Source: an uncultured Flavobacteriaceae bacterium (lineage in GTDB: Bacteria > Bacteroidota > Bacteroidia > Flavobacteriales > Flavobacteriaceae). Taken from it: a DNA stretch of 64,000 bases. Both the position numbers and the translations under genes were made by a program. Positions within the stretch are counted from its first letter, which is position 1. Every line of letters begins with the position of its first letter. Of the stretch, positions 9,384-19,788 are shown one piece after another. Under the pieces are notes generated by a model. It was not told where the DNA came from and searched no databases. It saw nothing but the letters and a program-made list of their open reading frames with translations. The stretch covers positions 21,093-85,092 of the forward strand of contig CALSOZ010000002.1 in the NCBI GenBank assembly GCA_943788095.1, written 5' to 3'.

Positions 9384-10920
9384 TTTTATTTAACCAATAT
9401 TTCATGGCAACTTCATTGTTAATAATCGTTTTTAAATCCTCAATTTTCACACGTTGTTGTTCCATAGAATCTCGATGTCTAATCGTAACGCATTGGTCTT
9501 CCAAAGAATCGTGATCCACCGTAATACAAAAAGGAGTTCCTAAAGCATCCTGACGGCGGTAGCGTCGTCCAACGGCATCTTTTTCATCATAAACCACATT
9601 GAAATCCCATTTTAAATCATTCAAAATCGTTTTTGCAACTTCTGGTAATCCATCCTTTTTTACAAGCGGAAAAACAGCTGCTTTTATTGGCGCTAAAACA
9701 GCAGGCAATTTCAACACGGTTCGGGTTGTATTATTTTCTAAAGTCTCCTCCATTAATGCATTTGAAAATACGGCCAAAAACATACGATCCAATCCAATCG
9801 AGGTTTCCAGAACGTAAGGAACATAGCTTTTATTTTCTTCGTGATCAAAATATTGAAGTTTTTTGCCTGAATGGGTTTCGTGTTGATTTAAATCAAAATC
9901 GGTTCGCGAATGGATGCCTTCTAATTCTTTGAATCCAAACGGAAATTTAAACTCAATATCTGCAGCAGCATCTGCATAATGGGCTAATTTATCGTGGTCA
10001 TGGAATCGATAATTATCTGCGCCAATACCCAATGATAAGTGCCATTTCATACGTGCTTCTTTCCAATAGTCATACCATTTTCCTTGGGTTCCTGGTTTGA
10101 TAAAAAACTGCATTTCCATTTGTTCAAACTCTCGCATTCTAAAAATAAACTGTCGTGCGACAATTTCGTTTCGAAAAGCTTTCCCTGTTTGCGCAATTCC
10201 AAAAGGGATTTTCATACGACCGGTTTTTTGTACATTCAAAAAATTCACAAAAATACCTTGGGCGGTTTCAGGCCGTAAGTACAAATCCATGGCGCTTTCT
10301 GCAGAAGCTCCTAGTTTGGTACCAAACATTAGGTTGAATTGTTTCACATCGGTCCAGTTTCTGCTTCCAGTCAATGGATCTGCTATTTCCAACTCTTCAA
10401 TAAGGGCTTTTACGTCGACTAAATCTTCATTTTCTAAAGATTTACCCATGCGTGCTAAAATACTTTTTATTTTAGCTTGATAATCTACAACGCGGCCATT
10501 CGTGGCGATAAATTCTGCTTTGTCAAAGCTATCGCCAAATCGCTTTTCAGCTTTCTTAATTTCTTTTTCAATTTTACCTTCAATTTTGGCACAATAGTCT
10601 TCGATTAAAACATCGGCTCTGTACCGCTTTTTAGAATCTTTATTATCAATCAAAGGGTCGTTAAAAGCATCGACGTGACCAGAAGCTTTCCATGTGGTTG
10701 GATGCATAAAAATAGCGGCATCTAATCCCACAATATTATCATTCATTTGGACCATGGCTTTCCACCAGTAATCACGAATGTTTTTCTTTAATTCTACCCC
10801 GTTTTGAGCGTAGTCATAAACAGCACTTAAGCCATCATATATTTCACTGCTTTGGAATACAAATCCGTATTCTTTTGCATGTGATATTACTTTTTTGAAA
10901 GTATCCCCTTGATTTGTCAT
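9376..10920 (-). CDS. glyQS: glycyl-tRNA synthetase (single-chain, class II)
   Basis: Charges tRNA-Gly with glycine in the cytoplasm. 514 residues is the normal length of the homodimeric class II enzyme, not the alpha2-beta2 type. Motifs include WKASGHVDAFNDPLIDNK, the motif-2 area RPETAQGIFVNF with FRNEIVARQFIFRMREFEQM, GIHSRTDFDLNQH and the late ETSIGLDRMFL. The C-terminal anticodon-binding domain contains KDAVGRRYRRQDALGTPFC. A box TATTTTTG (10925-10932, minus) sits only a few bases before the ATG, suggesting a very short or absent 5' leader. The downstream T9SS gene overlaps its stop by 8 bases. Confidence 0.96.
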   Translation of the reverse strand: MTNQGDTFKKVISHAKEYGFVFQSSEIYDGLSAVYDYAQNGVELKKNIRDYWWKAMVQMNDNIVGLDAAIFMHPTTWKASGHVDAFNDPLIDNKDSKKRYRADVLIEDYCAKIEGKIEKEIKKAEKRFGDSFDKAEFIATNGRVVDYQAKIKSILARMGKSLENEDLVDVKALIEELEIADPLTGSRNWTDVKQFNLMFGTKLGASAESAMDLYLRPETAQGIFVNFLNVQKTGRMKIPFGIAQTGKAFRNEIVARQFIFRMREFEQMEMQFFIKPGTQGKWYDYWKEARMKWHLSLGIGADNYRFHDHDKLAHYADAAADIEFKFPFGFKELEGIHSRTDFDLNQHETHSGKKLQYFDHEENKSYVPYVLETSIGLDRMFLAVFSNALMEETLENNTTRTVLKLPAVLAPIKAAVFPLVKKDGLPEVAKTILNDLKWDFNVVYDEKDAVGRRYRRQDALGTPFCITVDHDSLEDQCVTIRHRDSMEQQRVKIEDLKTIINNEVAMKYWLNKID

Positions 10921-10924
10921 GTTA

Positions 10925-10932
10925 CAAAAATA
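10925..10932 (-). promoter_or_regulatory. candidate -7 box TATTTTTG for glyQS
   Basis: Matches TAnnTTTG on the minus strand, 5 bases before the glyQS ATG, so transcription would start at or next to the start codon. A hairpin (ACCCCT 10937-10942 with AGGGGT 10951-10956) lies just upstream. A TTTG -33 box is not clear. Confidence 0.4.
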
Positions 10933-11015
10933 AATAACCCCTATGAATTAAGGGGTAGAATCGATCAAAAATATGAAATATTATTTTATTTTTAAGCGCC
11001 CCAAAACTTTTGCTT

Positions 11016-11708
11016 ATGCTTTCAAAATTGGTAAATCTTTTTTTCCCGAAAACCTGTCAAGCCTGCAACCATGTTTTAACAGATTATGAAACGCATATTT
11101 GTGTGAAGTGTCGCCATGAGTTACCATTGACCAATTACCATTATGAGCGCCCCGAAGTTGTTAAAAAAATATTTTATGGGCGTGTGGAACTAGAAGCAGC
11201 GACCGCCTTATTTTATTTTCATAAAGAAGGATTGGTTCAACACTTATTACATAAGTTAAAGTACAAAGGTCAGGAACAACTTGGGCAGGTTTTTGGGGTC
11301 TGGCTAGGAGCAGAGCTCCAGGAATCGTCTTATTTTAAATCGATTGATGTTGTAATTCCGGTTCCGGTTCACTCCAAAAAATTAAAACAAAGAGGCTATA
11401 ATCAAGTGGCACTTTTTGCGAAACATTTAGCCAAGTCTCTCAATGCGTACTATGACGATTCTGTGTTATTAAAATCGATGAACACGAAAACTCAAGTTTT
11501 TCAATCCCGAGAAGAACGTTTTCAATCGGTTGCAAATACTTTTTACGCCAAAAACCTGTCGAGGATTGATGGCAAACATGTGCTTTTAGTCGACGATGTA
11601 ATTACGACCGGTGCCACCATTGAAGCCTGTGCATTGGTTTTGAATTCAGGAGCTAAGATTCGTTTAAGTTTAGCAACGATTGCAATTACGCATTCCATTT
11701 TTCGTTAG
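11016..11708 (+). CDS. comF: ComF family phosphoribosyltransferase-like protein
   Basis: About 230 residues. A zinc-finger-like N-terminus has paired Cys (CQACNHVL then CVKC). The phosphoribosyltransferase fold ends with the PRPP-binding loop VLLVDDVITTGATIEAC. Family members assist DNA uptake during competence in some bacteria; the enzymatic substrate is unknown. I place the start at ATG 11016 (MLSKLVNLFFPKTC); a TTG six bases upstream is in frame but less likely. Divergent from glyQS. Confidence 0.88.
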   Translation: MLSKLVNLFFPKTCQACNHVLTDYETHICVKCRHELPLTNYHYERPEVVKKIFYGRVELEAATALFYFHKEGLVQHLLHKLKYKGQEQLGQVFGVWLGAELQESSYFKSIDVVIPVPVHSKKLKQRGYNQVALFAKHLAKSLNAYYDDSVLLKSMNTKTQVFQSREERFQSVANTFYAKNLSRIDGKHVLLVDDVITTGATIEACALVLNSGAKIRLSLATIAITHSIFR

Positions 11709-11748
11709 TACTAAAATATGTTGTTTCTTTGTATAAAATGTACGGTCA

Positions 11749-13350
11749 ATGGGTAAGAAGTTTGCTAATTTTGGGTTTTTAGTTCTTGTAAGTTTAATTT
11801 TGACGCACTGCGCCAATAGAGGCACAACTTCGGGTGGAGACAAGGATGTAACGCCACCAGTGGTTATTAAATCGGTGCCAGAGAATTTTTCCGTTAATTT
11901 TGATGCCACAGAAATCAAAATTTATTTCGATGAATACATTAAAATGAAAGACTTGCAAAGGCAACTTATCATTTCGCCACCCATGGATCCAGAACCAGAA
12001 ATCACCCCACTGGGCACAGCGAGTAAATTCATTACGATTCGGATTTCTGATACACTTTTGCCCCATACGACCTATGCCTTTAATTTTGGAGAAAGTATTG
12101 CCGATAATAACGAGGGTAATTTATTTCCGTATTATAAATATGTATTTTCCACTGGAAGTTATATTGACTCGCTATCTGTTTCAGGGGTCGTCAATGATGC
12201 CTTACAGAAGGAAGTTGATGAACGTATAGCGGTTTTATTATACGAAGTCGATTCAACGTTTACAGATTCTATCATCTATAAGAGAAAACCCAAATATGTA
12301 GCGGTGACCGATAGTGTTTCTGGGTTTAAGTTAGAAAACATTAAAGAGGGAACTTATTTTTTAGCCGCACTTAAAGAAGAAAATTCTAATTACACATTTC
12401 AATCCAAAACAGATAAAATTGGGTTTAGAAAACGCTTTATTACAGTCCCTTCCGATACGGCCTATGTGTTGCGAATGTTTAAAGAAACGGTTGATTACAA
12501 ATTTAAACGGGCTCGACAAGTTTCACAAAACAAACTTTCTTTTGGTTATGAAGGTGATGGTAAAGCGATGCAGGTAAAATTGCTTTCAGACGCGCCTGAG
12601 AATTTTACTTCGATCCTCACTAAAGAGAAAGGAAAAGACACTCTGAACTACTGGTACCGTCCAAAATTAGAAGTGGATTCTTTGATTTTTGAAGTCACTC
12701 ATTTACAATCGATAGATACTGTTGTGGTGAGAATTAAAGATTCCAAATCGGATTCATTAGTTTTTAAATCAGAGTTCTCCCAACTCAAATTACTTGAACC
12801 TTACAAATTAAGTGCGACAATTCCTTTAGATTCTATTGACGAAACAAAAGTGCGTGTGAGAGATAAGGATTCTCTTTTTCAAGGGGCAAGCATGGTTTTA
12901 GATTCCTTTTCCAATATGGTTGATTTAAATTTTGATAAAACAGAGAAAAACACCTATAATATTCAAATTCTTCCAGGGGCTTTTATCGATTTTTACGGCG
13001 CTCAAAATGATACCTTGAACTTTAAAGCAACTACAAAGCTAGCTTCAGATTACGGGAATTTAAGAATCAATATTAGGAATGGAGCTTATCCACTGGTTGT
13101 TCAGGTTACCGATCTAAAAGGAGTGGTTGTGGAGTCTTTCAACGCTCAAGATGCTTCGCCGATAGATTTCAAAGACGTCATTCCAGGCACCTATCTCTTA
13201 AGGGCTATTTTTGATTTGAACCAAAATGGACTCTATGATACGGGACGTTATTTAAATAAAACGCAACCCGAACGCGTGAGTTATGCCTCAGAGCCTATTG
13301 AAGTTCGTGCGGGATGGGATACTACCGAGGAGTTTATTTTAGATGATTAA
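11749..13350 (+). CDS. Ig-like domain lipoprotein (Big_5 type)
   Basis: 533 residues. Signal and lipobox ([12 protein letters not shown]) give a lipidated Cys near residue 21. The mature N-terminus reads [20 protein letters not shown] and then a bacterial Ig-like domain ([29 protein letters not shown]) at about 35-130. The rest is beta-rich, with a C-terminal [14 protein letters not shown] stretch like a carboxypeptidase-regulatory/EF-hand-like loop. It is probably an outer-membrane lipoprotein of unknown role. Its last codons overlap the sdhB stop (convergent, 4 bases). Confidence 0.85.
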   Translation: MGKKFANFGFLVLVSLILTHCANRGTTSGGDKDVTPPVVIKSVPENFSVNFDATEIKIYFDEYIKMKDLQRQLIISPPMDPEPEITPLGTASKFITIRISDTLLPHTTYAFNFGESIADNNEGNLFPYYKYVFSTGSYIDSLSVSGVVNDALQKEVDERIAVLLYEVDSTFTDSIIYKRKPKYVAVTDSVSGFKLENIKEGTYFLAALKEENSNYTFQSKTDKIGFRKRFITVPSDTAYVLRMFKETVDYKFKRARQVSQNKLSFGYEGDGKAMQVKLLSDAPENFTSILTKEKGKDTLNYWYRPKLEVDSLIFEVTHLQSIDTVVVRIKDSKSDSLVFKSEFSQLKLLEPYKLSATIPLDSIDETKVRVRDKDSLFQGASMVLDSFSNMVDLNFDKTEKNTYNIQILPGAFIDFYGAQNDTLNFKATTKLASDYGNLRINIRNGAYPLVVQVTDLKGVVVESFNAQDASPIDFKDVIPGTYLLRAIFDLNQNGLYDTGRYLNKTQPERVSYASEPIEVRAGWDTTEEFILDD

Positions 13351-14093
13351 GATTTTAAACTCGCTTTAATCAATTCACGGTTCATTCGCGCTATGTTTTC
13401 TAGTGAAATGCCTTTAGGACATTCAACCTCACAAGCTCCCGTATTGGTGCAGTTTCCAAAGCCTTCTAAATCCATTTGAGCCACCATATTTTGAACACGA
13501 TCCGTGGCTTCAATCTGTCCTTGTGGGAGTAATGCATACTGAGATACTTTAGCCCCTACAAACAACATAGCCGATGAGTTTTTACAACTAGCAACACAAG
13601 CACCACATCCAATACAGGTGGCAGCATCCATGGCCTCATCAGCATCGTGTTTTGAAATTGGAATCGAATTTCCATCTTGTGTATTTCCAGAAGTATTTAC
13701 GGAGATAAAACCGCCTGCATGTTGGATTCTGTCAAAAGCAGATCGATCTACAATCAAATCTTTTATGACGGGAAACGCTTCTGCTCTAAAGGGTTCGATG
13801 AAAATAGTGTCACCATCCTTAAATTTACGCATGTGTAATTGACAAGTCGTAACCAACCTGTCGGGTCCGTGAGCTTCACCATTAATATATAAGGAACAAG
13901 AGCCACAAATACCTTCTCTACAGTCATGGTCAAACGCCACTGGCGAATCGCCCGTAGTGATGAGTTGTCTGTTTAGTACATCCAACATTTCAAGAAATGA
14001 CATGTCTGGAGAAATATCTTGAATTGGATATTCTACAATTTTCCCTTCAGTTTTGGCGTTCTCTTGTCGCCATATTTGTAATGTTAAATTCAT
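13347..14093 (-). CDS. sdhB: succinate dehydrogenase/fumarate reductase iron-sulfur subunit
   Basis: 248 residues. Carries electrons from the flavin of SdhA to the membrane quinone site. The [2Fe-2S] cluster ligands are in [16 protein letters not shown], the [4Fe-4S] ligands in [11 protein letters not shown] and the [3Fe-4S] ligands in [14 protein letters not shown]. It is the last gene of sdhCAB, 8 bases after sdhA. The order C-A-B and the single cytochrome subunit indicate a menaquinone-linked (type B) complex II, as known for Bacteroidota. Confidence 0.97.
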   Translation of the reverse strand: MNLTLQIWRQENAKTEGKIVEYPIQDISPDMSFLEMLDVLNRQLITTGDSPVAFDHDCREGICGSCSLYINGEAHGPDRLVTTCQLHMRKFKDGDTIFIEPFRAEAFPVIKDLIVDRSAFDRIQHAGGFISVNTSGNTQDGNSIPISKHDADEAMDAATCIGCGACVASCKNSSAMLFVGAKVSQYALLPQGQIEATDRVQNMVAQMDLEGFGNCTNTGACEVECPKGISLENIARMNRELIKASLKS

Positions 14094-14101
14094 AGCAGTG
14101 C

Positions 14102-16099
14102 TTATTTGTATGAGCGTTCTTTAACTTCAATGTTTTCGTAAACTAATGCTTCTTTATGCAATTTAGCATCCTTAGGTGCTCCTTTATATTCCCATGCAGA
14201 TACAAACTGAAATTCTTTTCGTCGTTGTGCTTCACCCTCGGGAGTTTGATATTCTTCTCTAAAATGACCTCCAGCAGATTCTTCACGAACCAACGCATCT
14301 TTTGCAAACAATTCGCCCAATTCTAGGAAGTCAGCCACACGGCCTGCTTTTGCGAGTTCTTCATTAAACTCATTTGCAGAACCTGGCACTAATACCTCTT
14401 TATAAAACTCATCACGAAGTGCCGAAATTTCTTCGATCGCTTCTTTTAATTCTTTTTCATTACGAGCCATTCCACATTTGTTCCACATAATTTTTCCAAG
14501 TCGCTTATGGAAATAATCTACGGGTTTGGTGCCTTTATTGTTGACAAAGTGATTGATTTCTGACTTCACTTTTGCTTCTGCTTCTTCAAATTCTACAGAA
14601 TCCGTTGATATAGGTCCTGTTCTAATGTCATCAGATAAATAATTTCCAATGGTGTATGGCAATACAAAGTAACCATCGGCGAGTCCTTGCATTAAGGCCG
14701 ATGCTCCTAATCGATTTGCGCCATGTTCTGAGAAGTTAGCTTCTCCAATGGCATACAATCCAGGAATGGTTGTTTGTAAGTTATAATCTACCCAAACACC
14801 GCCCATAGTATAGTGCACTGCTGGATAAATCATCATAGGAGTTTCGTATGGATTTTCATCCACAATTTTTTCATACATCTGGAACAAGTTCCCGTACTTA
14901 CTTTTAACGAGCTCTTTTCCTAAGGTTTGAATGAGGCTTGCATCGTTTTCATCCAATCCTTTAATGTGTGCTTGTTCTTTTCCATATCTGAGGATTGCCT
15001 CTGCAAAATCTAAAAAGACCGCTTCACCTGTTTTATTCACTCCAAAACCAGCATCACAACGTTCTTTCGCGGCTCGAGATGCCACATCTCTTGGAACTAA
15101 ATTTCCAAACGCAGGATATCGTCTTTCTAAAAAGTAATCGCGTTGGTCTTCAGCAAGATCTGTTGGTTTTAAGTCTCGATTTTGAATTGCTTTCGCATCT
15201 TCTATATTTTTTGGTACCCATATCCGTCCGTCATTCCTTAGGGATTCAGACATGAGTGTTAGTTTTGATTGATGATCTCCCGAAACCGGAATACATGTTG
15301 GGTGGATTTGTGTGTAACAAGGATTTGCAAAATAAGCACCTCGCTTGTGTGCTTTCCATGCTGCGGTGACATTACTTCCCATCGCATTTGTAGAGAGGTA
15401 AAATACGTTTCCGTAGCCTCCTGAGCCTAAAACAACCGCGTGAGCCGAGTGACGTTCAATTTCACCAGTCACTAAGTTTCGAGCAATAATTCCACGTGCT
15501 TTTCCATCGACCACCACCACGTCTAACATTTCGTGACGGTTATACATTTTAATTTTTCCTCGCCCAATTTGACGGTTCATCGCAGAGTAGGCCCCTAATA
15601 ATAATTGTTGACCTGTTTGACCTTTTGCATAAAAGGTTCTCGACACTAAAACTCCTCCAAAAGAGCGGTTGTCTAACAATCCACCATAGTCTCTTGCAAA
15701 AGGAACCCCTTGAGCAACACACTGGTCAATAATATTGGTTGAAACTTCTGCTAATCGATGCACATTTGCTTCGCGAGAACGGTAGTCGCCCCCTTTGACG
15801 GTATCATAAAATAAGCGGTACGTAGAATCGCCATCCCCTTGATAGTTTTTTGCTGCGTTGATCCCTCCTTGAGCTGCAATGGAGTGTGCACGACGGGGAG
15901 AATCTTGAAAACAAAACGCTTTTACATTATAGCCAAGCTCGGCAAGTGTTGCCGCTGCAGAGCCTCCTGCAAGACCTGTGCCTACAACGATTACGTCGAG
16001 CAGACGTTTGTTGGCAGGGTTTACAAGGTTAATATTGTTTTTATGATTGGTCCATTTATCTGCTAAAGGACCTTCTGGTATTTTTGAATCTAAAGCCAT
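14102..16099 (-). CDS. sdhA: succinate dehydrogenase/fumarate reductase flavoprotein subunit
   Basis: 665 residues. Oxidises succinate to fumarate with covalently bound FAD. The dinucleotide fold ([20 protein letters not shown], with the V of LDVIVVGTG), the His-flavin region [15 protein letters not shown], the active-site IHPTCIP and [18 protein letters not shown] are all intact. It lies between sdhC (11 bases upstream) and sdhB in one operon. No anomalies seen. Confidence 0.97.
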   Translation of the reverse strand: MALDSKIPEGPLADKWTNHKNNINLVNPANKRLLDVIVVGTGLAGGSAAATLAELGYNVKAFCFQDSPRRAHSIAAQGGINAAKNYQGDGDSTYRLFYDTVKGGDYRSREANVHRLAEVSTNIIDQCVAQGVPFARDYGGLLDNRSFGGVLVSRTFYAKGQTGQQLLLGAYSAMNRQIGRGKIKMYNRHEMLDVVVVDGKARGIIARNLVTGEIERHSAHAVVLGSGGYGNVFYLSTNAMGSNVTAAWKAHKRGAYFANPCYTQIHPTCIPVSGDHQSKLTLMSESLRNDGRIWVPKNIEDAKAIQNRDLKPTDLAEDQRDYFLERRYPAFGNLVPRDVASRAAKERCDAGFGVNKTGEAVFLDFAEAILRYGKEQAHIKGLDENDASLIQTLGKELVKSKYGNLFQMYEKIVDENPYETPMMIYPAVHYTMGGVWVDYNLQTTIPGLYAIGEANFSEHGANRLGASALMQGLADGYFVLPYTIGNYLSDDIRTGPISTDSVEFEEAEAKVKSEINHFVNNKGTKPVDYFHKRLGKIMWNKCGMARNEKELKEAIEEISALRDEFYKEVLVPGSANEFNEELAKAGRVADFLELGELFAKDALVREESAGGHFREEYQTPEGEAQRRKEFQFVSAWEYKGAPKDAKLHKEALVYENIEVKERSYK

Positions 16100-16110
16100 A
16101 ATCCTATGTT

Positions 16111-16794
16111 TTAGTGTGTATTATTAAAAAAGTGGAACAGGGCGATGACGATAAATCCTAATGGGATAATGATCGCATACGCAATTCCAAAACCTTTTAA
16201 TGATTTAGTGAATTTATTGTTAGCACCAACCGATTGAAATGCGGAATTGAATCCGTGAAGTAAATGCAATGACAGAAAAATAAATCCAACACAATAGAGG
16301 CTAACGCGCCAAAGCGGCACAAATTTGTGTTGAAGCTCCTCAAAATAACGATACCCTGATCCGTCTTCTAAAAGCCCCGAATTATCACCAACAACATATT
16401 TGATGTTTAATTCAGGAATCCAGAAATCAATAAAATGAATCACTAGAAAGACTAAAATGAATCCACCACTATAGATCATATTTCTACTCATCCAAGTCGA
16501 GTTTGCATTTCCGTTATTTTTTGCGTAGCCTATTTTTCGGGCTGATTTGTTTTTAAACTCTAAAACAAACCCAATGGCAAAATGAAAAATAACGCCAAAA
16601 ATAAGCACTGGTTGTAGCACAAATTGCACTAACGGGTTGGTTCCCATAAAATGAGACACTTCGTTAAAAGTATCGGGGTTGATGACCGATAAAATATTGA
16701 TCGCAAAATGCTGTAAAATGAAAAACATAAGGAAAAATGCAGAGAGCGCCATCGCTATCTTTTTTCCAATTGAAGAACTTAAAAATCCACTCAT
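16111..16794 (-). CDS. sdhC: succinate dehydrogenase cytochrome b subunit
   Basis: 227 residues from the ATG at 16794 ([20 protein letters not shown]). Five hydrophobic segments and conserved His residues (LQHFAIN, VIHFID, LLHGF) fit the single di-heme membrane anchor that passes electrons to menaquinone. A longer frame reaches back to 16833, but the -7 box at 16820-16827 lies inside that extension and transcription should begin near 16813, so the shorter start is right. First gene of sdhCAB. Confidence 0.95.
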   Translation of the reverse strand: MSGFLSSSIGKKIAMALSAFFLMFFILQHFAINILSVINPDTFNEVSHFMGTNPLVQFVLQPVLIFGVIFHFAIGFVLEFKNKSARKIGYAKNNGNANSTWMSRNMIYSGGFILVFLVIHFIDFWIPELNIKYVVGDNSGLLEDGSGYRYFEELQHKFVPLWRVSLYCVGFIFLSLHLLHGFNSAFQSVGANNKFTKSLKGFGIAYAIIIPLGFIVIALFHFFNNTH

Positions 16795-16819
16795 TATTTT
16801 ATGATATTTTTTAACCACA

Positions 16820-16827
16820 CAAAGGTA
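16820..16827 (-). promoter_or_regulatory. -7 promoter box TACCTTTG of sdhCAB
   Basis: Exact TAnnTTTG match on the minus strand, 26 bases before the sdhC ATG. The upstream -33 box is weak. It fixes the sdhC start at 16794. Confidence 0.65.
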
Positions 16828-16978
16828 CTTCACGACAACGTTTTAGGCAATAACATTGCGAATAATTTTACTATTTAGACTTGTTTCAAATAAGCTTCTC
16901 TCGTGGTTAGTATTTTAATGATTTAAACCTCACATATTATCATATTTTTTTTAAATTTGATTCAAACAAATTAAGATT

Positions 16979-18274
16979 ATGAAATACCATCCGATTTCTT
17001 CACAATTATTTACTAAAAATAGAACAAAGCTGTCACAACTGATGACGCCTAATTCTATTGCGGTGTTTAATTCTAACGACGTTTTTTCTACAGGAGCTGA
17101 CAGTACACTCCCTTTTGAACAACATCGAAATATTTTTTACTTAAGTGGAGTGGATCAAGAAGAAAGTATTTTAGTTGTTTTTCCTGATGCTCGTGAAAAA
17201 GCACATCGTGAAATCTTATTTGTAAAAGAGACCAATGATCATATCGCTGTTTGGGAAGGCGCAAAACTTAGTAAGTCTCAGGCAACCGCTGTATCGGGAA
17301 TCCAAACGGTGTGTTGGCTGGAAGAATTTGATTCTATTTTTCCAAAATTGATGTCAGAGGCCAAAACATTTTATTTTAATAACAATGATCATTATCGCCA
17401 AGCAGTTGAAATGGAAACTCGCGATGATCGTTTTTTAAAGATGATAAAGTCAACCTATCCGAAACATGAAATCTTACCAAGTTTTCCTATGATGGAATCG
17501 ATTCGAGGGGTGAAAGAACCCGAAGAAATTGCTCTCATTCAAACGGCTTGCGACATTACTGAAAAAGGGTTTAAAAGAGTCTTAGGATTTGTGAAACCCG
17601 GGGTTATGGAATACGAAATTGAGGCAGAATACACGCATGAATTTCTTAGAAATCGATCAAAAGGATTTGCGTATACACCCATCATTGGATCGGGATATAA
17701 TGCGTGTGTGTTACACTACATAGAAAACAATCAAGCGTGCATGGACGGCGATATGTTACTCATGGATGTGGCTGCAGAATACGCCAACTACTCCAGTGAT
17801 ATGACACGCACAATTCCTGTTAATGGCCGCTTTACTGCGCGTCAAAAAGCGGTATATCAAGCCGTTTTAAATGTCAAAAATGAAGCGACTCAATTGCTTG
17901 TTCCAGGGGTTCTGTTAGATGAATACCATAAGGAAGTTGGTAAAATGATGACCTCGGAACTTTTAGATTTAGCGTTAATCGATAAGGCCGATGTCCAAAA
18001 TGAGGACCCAAAATGGCCTGCTTATAAAAAATATTTCATGCATGGGACGTCTCATCATATGGGATTAGACACCCACGATTTAGGAGCGATCAAAACGCCT
18101 GTCACCTCTCAAATGGTTTTTACTGTCGAGCCAGGGATTTATATCCCTAAAGAAAAAATGGGCATTAGACTGGAAGACGATGTGGTCGTTCAAGCCGATG
18201 GCCCACCTTTAAATTTAATGCAACAGATTCCTATTGAAATTGAAGACATTGAAGATTTGATGAATTCGAATTAA
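16979..18274 (+). CDS. pepP: Xaa-Pro aminopeptidase (M24B, aminopeptidase P)
   Basis: 431 residues. Releases N-terminal residues that precede proline, using two divalent metals in a pita-bread fold. An N-terminal creatinase-like domain (~1-170) is followed by the catalytic domain with metal ligands in LLMDVAAEYANYSSDMTRT, HGTSHHMGLDTHD, TVEPGIYIP and GIRLEDDVVV. The protein has the family's usual length and no signal peptide, so it is cytoplasmic. Its end overlaps the convergent heavy-metal lipoprotein by four bases. Confidence 0.93.
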   Translation: MKYHPISSQLFTKNRTKLSQLMTPNSIAVFNSNDVFSTGADSTLPFEQHRNIFYLSGVDQEESILVVFPDAREKAHREILFVKETNDHIAVWEGAKLSKSQATAVSGIQTVCWLEEFDSIFPKLMSEAKTFYFNNNDHYRQAVEMETRDDRFLKMIKSTYPKHEILPSFPMMESIRGVKEPEEIALIQTACDITEKGFKRVLGFVKPGVMEYEIEAEYTHEFLRNRSKGFAYTPIIGSGYNACVLHYIENNQACMDGDMLLMDVAAEYANYSSDMTRTIPVNGRFTARQKAVYQAVLNVKNEATQLLVPGVLLDEYHKEVGKMMTSELLDLALIDKADVQNEDPKWPAYKKYFMHGTSHHMGLDTHDLGAIKTPVTSQMVFTVEPGIYIPKEKMGIRLEDDVVVQADGPPLNLMQQIPIEIEDIEDLMNSN

Positions 18275-18771
18275 GCTTTTTTAGCGCAGCATTCTTTTTT
18301 ACAATCGTTGGCACAGGTTTTTTTATCAGCTGCATTTTTGTCTTTACAACAGGCTTTTTTGCAGTCTTTTTTACAGTCTTTTTTGAAGCTCGAAAATGCT
18401 TCAACAGTTTTCATGTTTTCTACAGAATACGTTTTTCCAACTGAAGAAACAGTTTTTGTGATGCTCACTGGGTTGACTTTTGCAACATCGTATTCGATCA
18501 TCGCCATTTCATTTTTAAAATCGACGGTTGCAGATTTTACACCTTCCATTGCTGCAAGTTTTTTCTCAATGGTTTTAGCACAACCCATTTCACAGGTCAT
18601 TCCTTTAATTCCAAATTCTGCTTTAGAATAGATGGCATTAGGGTCGAGTTGATGTTCGGCTTTTTCTGTAGCTGTTTCAACTGTTTTGATTTCAGCCTTC
18701 GCTTCATTTTTACAAGAAAAAAGGAGCACTAAAATGAATGCTGAGGCTAAGATTGTTTTTAAATGTTTCAT
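18271..18771 (-). CDS. heavy-metal-associated (HMA) domain lipoprotein with Cys-rich tail
   Basis: 166 residues. A lipoprotein signal (ILASAFILVLLFSC) puts Cys20 at the membrane. An HMA domain at ~55-120 carries GMTCEMGCAKTIE, the CxxxC variant of the metal-binding loop. The last ~37 residues hold eight Cys in a Lys-rich run (KKDCKKDCKKACCKDK, then CANDCKKECC), metallothionein-like. The likely role is binding of Cu or another soft metal in the periplasm; specificity is unknown. A -7 box lies at 18795-18802. Convergent with pepP, overlapping by four bases. Confidence 0.88.
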   Translation of the reverse strand: MKHLKTILASAFILVLLFSCKNEAKAEIKTVETATEKAEHQLDPNAIYSKAEFGIKGMTCEMGCAKTIEKKLAAMEGVKSATVDFKNEMAMIEYDVAKVNPVSITKTVSSVGKTYSVENMKTVEAFSSFKKDCKKDCKKACCKDKNAADKKTCANDCKKECCAKKA

Positions 18772-18794
18772 AGTGTTTCGTTTAGGTATTTAAA

Positions 18795-18802
18795 CAAATG
18801 TA
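18795..18802 (-). promoter_or_regulatory. -7 box TACATTTG of the HMA lipoprotein gene
   Basis: TAnnTTTG match on the minus strand, 24 bases before the ATG at 18771. The -33 box is not evident. Confidence 0.5.
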
Positions 18803-18861
18803 AAAATAATTCGTTGTTATTCTAATTTATTAACCAATTTTGTAAATAATAATACTATCTA

Positions 18862-19737
18862 ATGAACCAAGAGCAAAAAAAATGGATGTATCTCTCTGTC
18901 CTCGCTATTGTATGGGGCAGCTCCTTCATTCTGATTAAAAAAGGGTTAATCGGCTTAACGCCATTGCAGCTGGGCAGTTTACGAACAGTTATTTCTTCAA
19001 TCTTTATCTTTATCATTGGGTTTAAATCTCTCAAAACGATTCTGTCTCATCAATGGAAATGGGTAGTTTTATCGGGTTTTTTAGGGACTTTCTTGCCCAG
19101 TTTCTTGTTTGCATTTGCAGAAACTGAAGTCGATAGTGGCGTTGTGAGTATCCTAAATGCGTTAGTGCCTTTGAATGCTATTTTAATAGGGCTGGCAGTT
19201 TTTAAAATCGTTTCTACAAAAACGCAAATTTTTGGAGTTTTACTTGGTTTTATTGGGGCTTCGATGCTCATTTTTAACAGTATGGAGCTCAACCCAGATC
19301 AAAATTATCTATTTGCAGGTTTCGTTATTTTAGCCACCCTGATGTATGGGTTCAATGTAAACATTATTAAACATTACCTCCAGGAAGTGAAGCCAATTGC
19401 CATAGCAACAGGAAATTTTGCTGCGATTGTAATCCCTGCTTTACTCGTTCTAATTTTATCAGATTTTTTTAATGTAAAAACTTTTGAAAACGAAGCAATC
19501 TATTCTTCAATTGGATACATTGCTATATTATCGTTGTTTGGCACAGTAATGGCCAAAATTATATTTAATAATTTAATCCAAATTTCAAGCCCTGTATTTG
19601 CATCTTCTGTAACGTATTTAATGCCACTAGTGGCACTGCTTTGGGGTCTGCTCGATGGAGAGCTTTTTGGATTAGATCAAGGTTTTGCATCTCTATTGAT
19701 TTTGTGTGGCATTTATTTGGCCAATAAAAAAGCCTAA
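18862..19737 (+). CDS. EamA/DMT family transporter
   Basis: 291 residues with about ten hydrophobic segments arranged as two EamA halves (WGSSFILIKKGL in the first; VTYLMPLVALLWGLLDGE in the second). The family exports or imports small metabolites; the substrate cannot be told from sequence. It stands alone and ends in a shared bidirectional terminator. Confidence 0.9.
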   Translation: MNQEQKKWMYLSVLAIVWGSSFILIKKGLIGLTPLQLGSLRTVISSIFIFIIGFKSLKTILSHQWKWVVLSGFLGTFLPSFLFAFAETEVDSGVVSILNALVPLNAILIGLAVFKIVSTKTQIFGVLLGFIGASMLIFNSMELNPDQNYLFAGFVILATLMYGFNVNIIKHYLQEVKPIAIATGNFAAIVIPALLVLILSDFFNVKTFENEAIYSSIGYIAILSLFGTVMAKIIFNNLIQISSPVFASSVTYLMPLVALLWGLLDGELFGLDQGFASLLILCGIYLANKKA

Positions 19738-19759
19738 AACAGTTTAGTTTTAGACTTTT
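19729..19759. terminator. bidirectional hairpin between EamA and OmpA genes
   Basis: AAAGCCTAAAAC (19729-19740) pairs with GTTTTAGACTTT (19747-19758) with one internal mismatch. It is flanked by A-run and T-run, so it can end both convergent transcripts. Confidence 0.7.
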
Positions 19760-19788
19760 CGATATATAGGATTATTGTTGAGCTTTTT

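Noticed and set aside
16833..16833. Longer sdhC start
   Set aside because: The -7 box lies inside the extension.
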